From: Candidatus Obscuribacterales bacterium
GTDB taxonomy: Bacteria > Cyanobacteriota > Vampirovibrionia > Obscuribacterales > Obscuribacteraceae
Reading direction: 5' to 3'
Length of the DNA stretch: 64,000 bases
NCBI GenBank assembly: GCA_021732025.1
Contig: JAKFVU010000036.1
Coordinates: forward strand, 124,001 to 188,000
Part shown: in pieces, positions 59,172 to 64,000 of the stretch
Layout of the letters: each line of letters begins with the position of its first letter
Numbering within the stretch: position 1 is the first letter of the stretch
Notes under the pieces: generated by a model
Databases searched by the model: none
The model's input: only the letters and a program-made list of their open reading frames with translations
What the model was told of the DNA's origin: nothing
Position numbers and translations under genes: made by a program

Positions 59172-59954
59172 TTGAACAACCTCTTCCCCACCTATCTCTT
59201 AAAGCGACATCCGATAGCTGTTGAAGCACATTTTGATTTCGTATTGGTTCTCACATATGCTTTTCCTAAAGAGTTATTAGAGCCACTTTTGTCGCCCGGT
59301 TTAGAGTTAGACACCTATGGCGACTTGGCTTTCGTCGCTCTAGCTGTTGTGCAAACTCGTCGAATGAGGCCAAAGGGTAGTCCTGATTTTCTTGGTCAAG
59401 ACTATTTGCTAATTGGTTACCGTATTTTTGTCCGATACAAAACTCTTGAAGGTCGACACTTGCGCGGTTTGCAAATCTTGCGTTCAGATACCGACAAGGG
59501 TTCGATGGAGGCAGTCGGCAACCTACTTACCCACTATCATTTTCATAGTGCAGCGATGAAGTATGCCTATGGAGAGCAGAAGTTAACACTCTCTAGTCGG
59601 GCATCTGATGGTAAAAGTGAATTGATAGTGACAGTCGGACTCGATGCTAATGATGAGTATCTGCCTGAGAATTCGCCATTCTCTTCAGTGCGAGAGGCTT
59701 TGAAGTTTGCTGGCCCAATGCCATTTACTTTTGATTATGAACGTGAGACTAATTCAATTGTTCGAGTTGAGGGTGTTCGTCAGAACTGGCAACCTAAGCC
59801 GGTCTCTGTCGATGTCGGTAAGGCAACTTTCTTTAATCAGGTGCCTTACTCGTCAGCTAATCCGATTCTTTGCAGTGCCTTCTTTTTACAGAATATCCCT
59901 TACTATTGGAAGCCCGGTATCGTGGAGACGCTTCCACCTGAAGGCACACAATGA
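59172..59954 (+). CDS. DUF2071/acetoacetate-decarboxylase-fold protein
   Basis: A 260-residue soluble protein. VLTYAFPKELLEPLLSPGLELDTYGDLAFVALAVVQTRRMRPKG and YLLIGYRIFVRYKTLEGRHLRGLQILRSDTD are typical DUF2071 (YqjF-like) segments, and PMPFTFDYERETNSIVRVEG follows. No catalytic Lys of true acetoacetate decarboxylase can be assigned by eye. The function of the family is unknown. The TTG start at 59172 lies after AAGAG. Its stop overlaps the methyltransferase ATG (ATGA), the first link in a chain of overlapping genes that runs to 63290. Confidence 0.72.
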   Translation: MNNLFPTYLLKRHPIAVEAHFDFVLVLTYAFPKELLEPLLSPGLELDTYGDLAFVALAVVQTRRMRPKGSPDFLGQDYLLIGYRIFVRYKTLEGRHLRGLQILRSDTDKGSMEAVGNLLTHYHFHSAAMKYAYGEQKLTLSSRASDGKSELIVTVGLDANDEYLPENSPFSSVREALKFAGPMPFTFDYERETNSIVRVEGVRQNWQPKPVSVDVGKATFFNQVPYSSANPILCSAFFLQNIPYYWKPGIVETLPPEGTQ

Positions 59955-60730
59955 AATGTTCAGTGCCAAGGCGCTCGCAATTTGAGGGCATGTTGCGGGT
60001 AGTGTGGTTTAATTGGCCGCTCTACGCTGCCGCCGTGGGCGTGGTGATTTCCCTGATTTTGTTGGCGGCTTTGCCGGCATGCGCTGGTCTGCCTCAACTA
60101 TTTTTGCATTTGTTGGCAGCACTTGTACTGTTGCAAACTGCCCTATCTCTGCTTGCCTCGCACTGGGTTTATGATCGCTCGGCGCTAAGAGACTGGCAAT
60201 TTCTCTCTCAGCTGGTTTCCGTCCAACCAGAAGGCGACGACCGACTGCGTATTGTCAATGTTCATTCTGGCTATGATGAAACCAGCGGTGTGTTGCGTAG
60301 AGTCTTTCCTGATGCCAATATCGATGTAATCGATTTGTTCTCCACTCTAGATCAGAAAGAACCTTCGATTGTGAAGGCGAGAAAGCTTTATCCACCAACT
60401 GTTGACTGTTTGTGTGAAACAGTTGATGGTTGGCCGCTTTCTGACGCATCGATTGATTTGATATTAATTGCGTTTGCCGCTCATGAAGTTAGAAACCATG
60501 AGAAGAGAGAATTGCTCTTTAGTCAGGCGAGCAAAGTTTTAAAACCGCATGGACGCATTCTACTAGTTGAGCATGTGCGAGATTTTGCTAATTTTGTGGC
60601 ATTTGGTCCAGGTTTTATGCATTTTTTGCCTTTGTCTGAGTGGATTCGCTGCGCTAAGCAGGCTAATCTGAAAGTTGCAAAACAGTATAGAATTACGCCA
60701 CTGGTAGCGGTGCTTGAATTATGTCTGTAG
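59951..60730 (+). CDS. Membrane-anchored class I SAM-dependent methyltransferase
   Basis: A 259-residue protein with two N-terminal membrane helices (about 25-45 and 48-70) and a Rossmann methyltransferase domain. Motif I is degenerate (RIVNVHSGYDETSG instead of DxGxGxG), but the acidic end of strand 2 (IDVIDLF), motif IV (LILIAFAAHEV) and the post-motif loop (VLKPHGRILLVEHV) are recognisable. Its place next to a DUF3419/BtaA gene suggests that it N-methylates the lipid headgroup, as BtaB does; this is inference. It overlaps neighbours by 4 and 10 bases. Confidence 0.75.
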   Translation: MKCSVPRRSQFEGMLRVVWFNWPLYAAAVGVVISLILLAALPACAGLPQLFLHLLAALVLLQTALSLLASHWVYDRSALRDWQFLSQLVSVQPEGDDRLRIVNVHSGYDETSGVLRRVFPDANIDVIDLFSTLDQKEPSIVKARKLYPPTVDCLCETVDGWPLSDASIDLILIAFAAHEVRNHEKRELLFSQASKVLKPHGRILLVEHVRDFANFVAFGPGFMHFLPLSEWIRCAKQANLKVAKQYRITPLVAVLELCL

Positions 60731-61161
60731 TTGCCATTCTCAATATTCTTTTACCGGTCGCCGGTGTATCAATTGTTTGTCTCTGTCTAGCGCATTTCTA
60801 CCTGGCGCGATTGCTTGATTGGAAGAATGATCTTAAGACCTTGCAACCGATTAATCAGCAGGTTTTCTTTGCCCATACTATGTTTCTCACAATTGGTATG
60901 GCCATGCTTGGGTTGGTCTGTATATTTTATTCAAACGAGCTAACCAACAAATCAACTCTTGGCGCTATATCAGCGCTGTGTTTTGCTCTCTGCTGGCTCT
61001 CCCGCTTGATTTTTCAGTTTTTTGTTTTCACCTCACCATTTACAGAAGATACACGTTTAGAAAAATCGTTGCGTATCGCTGGTTCGCTTCTTTGGTTCTT
61101 CTACACAGTTTTATTTGGTCTCTTGTTCGCTTATCAGATAGGAGCAGTGGGTAATCAATGA
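60721..61161 (+). CDS. Four-helix membrane protein of the lipid operon
   Basis: A 146-residue protein with helices at about 5-28, 48-68, 78-100 and 115-140. A polar loop contains ARLLDWKNDLKTLQPINQQVFFAHT, whose His and Gln could sit near the membrane surface. No named family is recognised. It overlaps the methyltransferase gene by 10 bases and the DoxX-like gene by 4, so it belongs to the same co-translated set and probably assists the same pathway. Confidence 0.65.
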   Translation: MSVVAILNILLPVAGVSIVCLCLAHFYLARLLDWKNDLKTLQPINQQVFFAHTMFLTIGMAMLGLVCIFYSNELTNKSTLGAISALCFALCWLSRLIFQFFVFTSPFTEDTRLEKSLRIAGSLLWFFYTVLFGLLFAYQIGAVGNQ

Positions 61162-61586
61162 ACCAGAAACTTATCTTTGCCATTCGCCTCGCTCTCGCTG
61201 CTGTGTGGTTTTACAACGGACTATGGCTTAAAGTGATAGCTGTTGACGCTCATCATCTAGAGATTGTACGTTCTGTTTCGACTAGTAGTGGCCTTGAGCC
61301 GGCTCTTCTTTTACGTCTGATTGGAAGTGCAGAAACACTCCTTGGTATAGGCATTCTCTCTGGTTTGTTTTACCGATTCGTCTCTTATTTTCAAATTTTC
61401 ATTATCTTACTTATGAACTTAATCGGCTCGGTGGGCGGCGGAGGTGCGATTGCCCATCCAGTTGGCTTGATAATTTCCAATTTGCCTACAATTATGTGTG
61501 CTCTTGTTGTGGCCAGCAATGGCCCGGGTGCTTACTCTCTGAGTTTGAAGGGCAAAGCTAAACCTGCGCCCGGTGTTTGGATATGA
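61158..61586 (+). CDS. DoxX-like membrane protein
   Basis: A 142-residue four-helix membrane protein. AIRLALAAVWFYNGLWLKVIAVDAHH at the start, then LLLRLIGSAETLLGIGILSG and the Gly/His-containing GGGGAIAHPVGLIISNLP are typical of DoxX-like family proteins, whose roles range from quinone-linked redox to unknown. It overlaps the previous gene by 4 bases (ATGA) and the DUF3419 gene by 4 bases. It is part of the lipid operon. Confidence 0.75.
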   Translation: MNQKLIFAIRLALAAVWFYNGLWLKVIAVDAHHLEIVRSVSTSSGLEPALLLRLIGSAETLLGIGILSGLFYRFVSYFQIFIILLMNLIGSVGGGGAIAHPVGLIISNLPTIMCALVVASNGPGAYSLSLKGKAKPAPGVWI

Positions 61587-62689
61587 GCGACACAAAGCAA
61601 GAGCTATTTCACAAGCAAGGACGCCTAATGTTTGGCCAAGTGCGCGAAGATGCCGCTGTTGATCTTTTCTTAGTGAATCAACTGCAATCGCCGTCACGTC
61701 TTTTTGTCGTTGCTTCTGGGGGTTGCACGGCGCTTTCGCTCTTGTCTGTCGGCTCATGCAGTATTGATGCTCTCGACATCAGTCAGGCGCAGATTGCTTT
61801 GGTGGAGTTAAAAGCAAAACTGTTCAGGTATCTTGGTTATGCTACTGCTAAGCAGGCGTGCATTAGTGATGCTCGCAACTATTGTGCTCAGGTAGATGCG
61901 CATCTCTCTCCTCAGGCCGCGCAATACTTTTCGGCTCACAGCGGTTCGATTAAGAATGGTTTGAATAACTGTGGCTGGGTCGATAGTCGAATGCACCAGT
62001 TGACCAAACTATTTTATTTGTTTGTGCATAGCATCGAAGAGACTAAGCTTTTCTTGGGTCTTGATGATGTCGCCGAACAGCGTAGCTATTTTAGAGAAAA
62101 GTGGTGTAATTGGCAGTGGAAGCTCGCTATGAAGATTGCATTCAGCAAGCTATTTCTTACTTTGGCACATGGCCGTGCGGCAGAAAAACTCGTGCCAGAT
62201 GATTTCTCTAAGATTATGGAAGCGAGATTAGTGCGCGTCTTTACCGATTTTTCTAATGCCACTAACCCTTATTTGTGGCAGGCCTTCTTTGCCCAGTACA
62301 ACGCTAGCAATGCTGCCTTACCACCGTACTTGCAAGATGAATACGGGCCGTTGATTGAGGCCAATATTGCTAACCTTAATTTGGTCTGCGAAGACACAAT
62401 TGCTTGGTTAGAAAAACAGCCTGCTCGTTCTATAGATTATTTTGGCTTATCTAATATATTGGAGTTGCTTCCGCCAGAATACGCAGCTAAACTGCAAGAC
62501 CAAATAGGTCGTTGTGGGGTACCGGGCGCTATTGTGTGTGTTCGCTCTATATTTAAGAGGCGTAATGCTGTGTTTGATACTACTGTTGAACCTTGCGGTT
62601 TGGTTTTTGACGGCACTCTTAGCGATAGAGCAGAAATGATTGATCGCAGTTTATTCTGCAACTTCTATGAGATTTATCGCTGTGTTTAA
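61583..62689 (+). CDS. DUF3419 protein, BtaA-like 3-amino-3-carboxypropyl transferase
   Basis: A 368-residue enzyme of the DUF3419 family. BtaA members move the aminocarboxypropyl group of SAM onto diacylglycerol, the first step of betaine-lipid (DGTS) synthesis. Seen: the SAM site VVASGGCTALSLLSVGSCSIDALDISQAQIALVELK (about 40-75), GLNNCGWVDSRMHQL, and late SNILELLPPEYAAKL. ATG 61583 overlaps the DoxX stop (ATGA); a TTG two codons earlier is possible. The methyltransferase three genes upstream could finish the headgroup. Family assignment is good; the lipid product is inferred. Confidence 0.82.
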   Translation: MSDTKQELFHKQGRLMFGQVREDAAVDLFLVNQLQSPSRLFVVASGGCTALSLLSVGSCSIDALDISQAQIALVELKAKLFRYLGYATAKQACISDARNYCAQVDAHLSPQAAQYFSAHSGSIKNGLNNCGWVDSRMHQLTKLFYLFVHSIEETKLFLGLDDVAEQRSYFREKWCNWQWKLAMKIAFSKLFLTLAHGRAAEKLVPDDFSKIMEARLVRVFTDFSNATNPYLWQAFFAQYNASNAALPPYLQDEYGPLIEANIANLNLVCEDTIAWLEKQPARSIDYFGLSNILELLPPEYAAKLQDQIGRCGVPGAIVCVRSIFKRRNAVFDTTVEPCGLVFDGTLSDRAEMIDRSLFCNFYEIYRCV

Positions 62690-63290
62690 ATTGCGAATTT
62701 TCTACTGTTGTCTCGCTTCACTGCTTGTTCTAGGGCCATTGACAGACGAAGCACACGCGCAGGGCAATTACCAAAATTGGTATCCACGAGATATCTCCCT
62801 GCCTGCCGGCCATAATTATCCCTGCGCTCTTACTGCTATGCCTGCCAATCTTGAGGGCGTTCCGGCTGCTGATAGAGCCTTTATCAATCATGTTTATGCC
62901 ATGTTGTTGCAGTGTGTTCAAGCTAAGACTCTAATGGTCGATAGTTTGCGAACTGATAGCGCTGGCTTTAATCAGGTCTATTCGTCGTATTATGCCAAGA
63001 CTACCCAAGCCCGCCAGAAGATTTTGGCAGAGCCGTTACCAGCTGGCTTGCAAGGGTTTCGCGACGGCGTCATCAACGCCTTAGATCAGCAGATTTTGTT
63101 CTTCGGTAAAGCGGCTCGCGCGAGGGCAAACGGAAAGAGCTTTCAGGAAGTTATGGCTTTTAGCGAAGGTCGCAACGCTTCCAGTCTGCTTATCGGTGCA
63201 TGGTCGGCTATGAGTGCGCGTTACCCTAGTTTGTCGCCTGCGGTTTCAGATAGCGCCTATCATCATCTATGCGCTTTGGACCTATTCTAA
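62667..63290 (+). CDS. Exported protein at the end of the lipid operon
   Basis: A 207-residue protein with a signal sequence (FYCCLASLLVLGPLTDEAHAQ). The mature part begins NYQNWYPRDISLPAGHNYPCAL and is otherwise helical (INHVYAMLLQCVQAKTLMVDSLRTD, GFRDGVINALDQQILFFGKAARAR), with two or three Cys. No family is recognised. ATG 62667 overlaps the DUF3419 gene by 23 bases, so it is co-translated. It may be a periplasmic helper or unrelated cargo. Confidence 0.62.
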   Translation: MRFIAVFKLRIFYCCLASLLVLGPLTDEAHAQGNYQNWYPRDISLPAGHNYPCALTAMPANLEGVPAADRAFINHVYAMLLQCVQAKTLMVDSLRTDSAGFNQVYSSYYAKTTQARQKILAEPLPAGLQGFRDGVINALDQQILFFGKAARARANGKSFQEVMAFSEGRNASSLLIGAWSAMSARYPSLSPAVSDSAYHHLCALDLF

Positions 63291-63364
63291 GAAGTAAGCG
63301 AATTTACCCCGCGATTGAGCCCTGCTATCATTGCGCAATCAATCAGACAGTTTGGTGGGGCCCC

Positions 63365-64000
63365 TTGAACATAAAGGCAACAGATCTCTCTCTACGCGAC
63401 CAAGTCAGAGAAAAAGACCTAGAAATCAAAGTTACCTATCCTGATGGTGCAGAGACTTATCCGGTTATAGTTTTCTCTCATGGTTTGCTCGGCAGCAAAG
63501 ACGGCTATCAGCCTCTGGTGCGTTATTGGGCAGAGCATGGTTATGTCGTTATTCAGCCGACTCATTACGATTCTGCATCTTTTCGCAAACCAACGTTGAC
63601 TGAACTACGCGATTTAACACCTCTTTTCGTGGGCTGGGAAAGCCGCCCAGATGACATTATTCTGATTCTGGATGAGCTCAATTTGATCGAGAGTCTATTG
63701 CCAAATTTTGCCGGTAAGTTCGATCATTCCCGCATTGGTATGGGTGGTCATTCATTTGGTTCGCATACATCTATGCTAATTGGTGGTGCCCAGCTGTCGG
63801 CCAATAGCTTTGGCAATTGCGGCAATGTCGGAAGCGTAAGTGGTGCTACCAGTAGTGCTTCTAGTAGTGCTTCTAGTCGTGCTTCTAGTCGTGCTCCTAA
63901 ACGTGCCGGCATGCAATTTCGCGATGAACGCCCTTTGGCTTTTCTTCTGCTTTCTCCGCAAGGCAGTGGCCGAGCCCTTACCGAAACTGCTGACTTCAAC
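63365..64000 (+). CDS. Alpha/beta hydrolase, chlorophyllase/PAF-acetylhydrolase-like, cut by window edge
   Basis: 212 codons are visible from a TTG at 63365. The fold is clear: YPVIVFSHGLLGSKDGYQ (oxyanion region), WAEHGYVVIQPTHYDS and the nucleophile elbow GMGGHSFGSH. It resembles dienelactone-hydrolase/PAF-acetylhydrolase enzymes that cleave ester bonds. After the elbow there is a Ser/Ala/Arg low-complexity insert (SGATSSASSSASSRASSRAP) from four 12-bp repeats, then LAFLLLSPQGSG resumes the fold. The acid and His of the triad lie beyond the edge. It has no signal sequence. Confidence 0.82.
   Translation, partial: MNIKATDLSLRDQVREKDLEIKVTYPDGAETYPVIVFSHGLLGSKDGYQPLVRYWAEHGYVVIQPTHYDSASFRKPTLTELRDLTPLFVGWESRPDDIILILDELNLIESLLPNFAGKFDHSRIGMGGHSFGSHTSMLIGGAQLSANSFGNCGNVGSVSGATSSASSSASSRASSRAPKRAGMQFRDERPLAFLLLSPQGSGRALTETADFN
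63851..63898 (+). repeat. Four in-frame 12-bp repeats in the hydrolase gene
   Basis: AGTAGTGCTTCT and close variants step every 12 bases at 63851, 63863, 63875 and 63887. They encode a Ser/Ala/Arg insert in a loop after the nucleophile. Confidence 0.85.

Noticed and set aside
1-64000. tRNA, rRNA, insertion sequence or prophage
   Set aside because: No cloverleaf with a CCA end, rRNA segment, transposase motif or phage structural gene was seen on either strand by eye.

Overview
The window is bacterial chromosomal DNA with dense coding on both strands, many short or overlapping gene junctions and frequent TTG and GTG starts. The cell is a diderm-type heterotroph: several lipoproteins with lipoboxes, an exosortase with a surface protein, an N-acetylmuramoyl-L-alanine amidase, secreted TPR proteins and cation/proton antiporters, and no photosynthesis genes. 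The mix (cyanobacterial-style acyl-CoA desaturase, GT20 solute synthesis, many secreted proteins of unknown family) fits a non-photosynthetic relative of Cyanobacteria such as the Obscuribacterales/Melainabacteria. That placement is inference from general resemblance. Only mnmG is a recognisable core marker here. No rRNA, tRNA, CRISPR array, transposase or phage gene was seen.

Layout. 1-5.9 kb: two cation antiporters, a small lipoprotein, a DUF389 membrane protein and an OmpR-type two-component system. 5.9-11.6 kb: a divergent carbohydrate/compatible-solute cluster (GT20 synthase; debranching-type glucosidase, GT4, HAD sugar phosphatase) around an operator-like repeat region. 11.6-16.3 kb: an exosortase/EpsI fusion with its probable dedicated substrate, a VIT-vWA protein with a PEP-CTERM-like tail. 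16.3-26.7 kb: band-7 protein, YdcF protein, MshEN-like repeat protein, TPR and membrane proteins, pentapeptide-repeat protein, PCYCGC protein, mnmG and unknown secreted proteins. 26.8-30.9 kb: tandem secreted paralogues ending in Cys-Gly-Met-Gly, then a DUF692/MNIO oxidase and a small partner, then a DUF433/DUF5615 toxin-antitoxin-like pair. 31-38 kb: kinase-fold protein, desaturase, RHH protein, secreted thioredoxin divergent from a DUF255 lipoprotein, TPR protein. 38-43 kb: hybrid histidine kinase and two back-to-back ArsR/SRPBCC operons with clear promoters and palindromic operators. 43-52 kb: three-fold pilus-N-domain/TPR protein, AbiE type IV toxin-antitoxin pair with a perfect inverted repeat over its start, TPR-hydrolase, antiporter. 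52-64 kb: amidase, phosphoesterase, SWIM-SNF2 helicase, nitroreductase, and a tight operon that looks like betaine-lipid or related polar-lipid synthesis (DUF3419/BtaA with a membrane-anchored methyltransferase).

The most promising candidate for an undescribed system is 26832-29981. Two diverged secreted proteins keep an identical CGMG C terminus and a shared CG-x3-WWT element beside a DUF692 enzyme, a family known to modify cysteines of peptides. Next are the exosortase/VIT pair, the lipid operon, and a palindrome shared by two distant promoters (19954-19979 and 37687-37710). All coordinates, motifs and repeats were read by eye. Family names come from recognised motifs and no database search was run.
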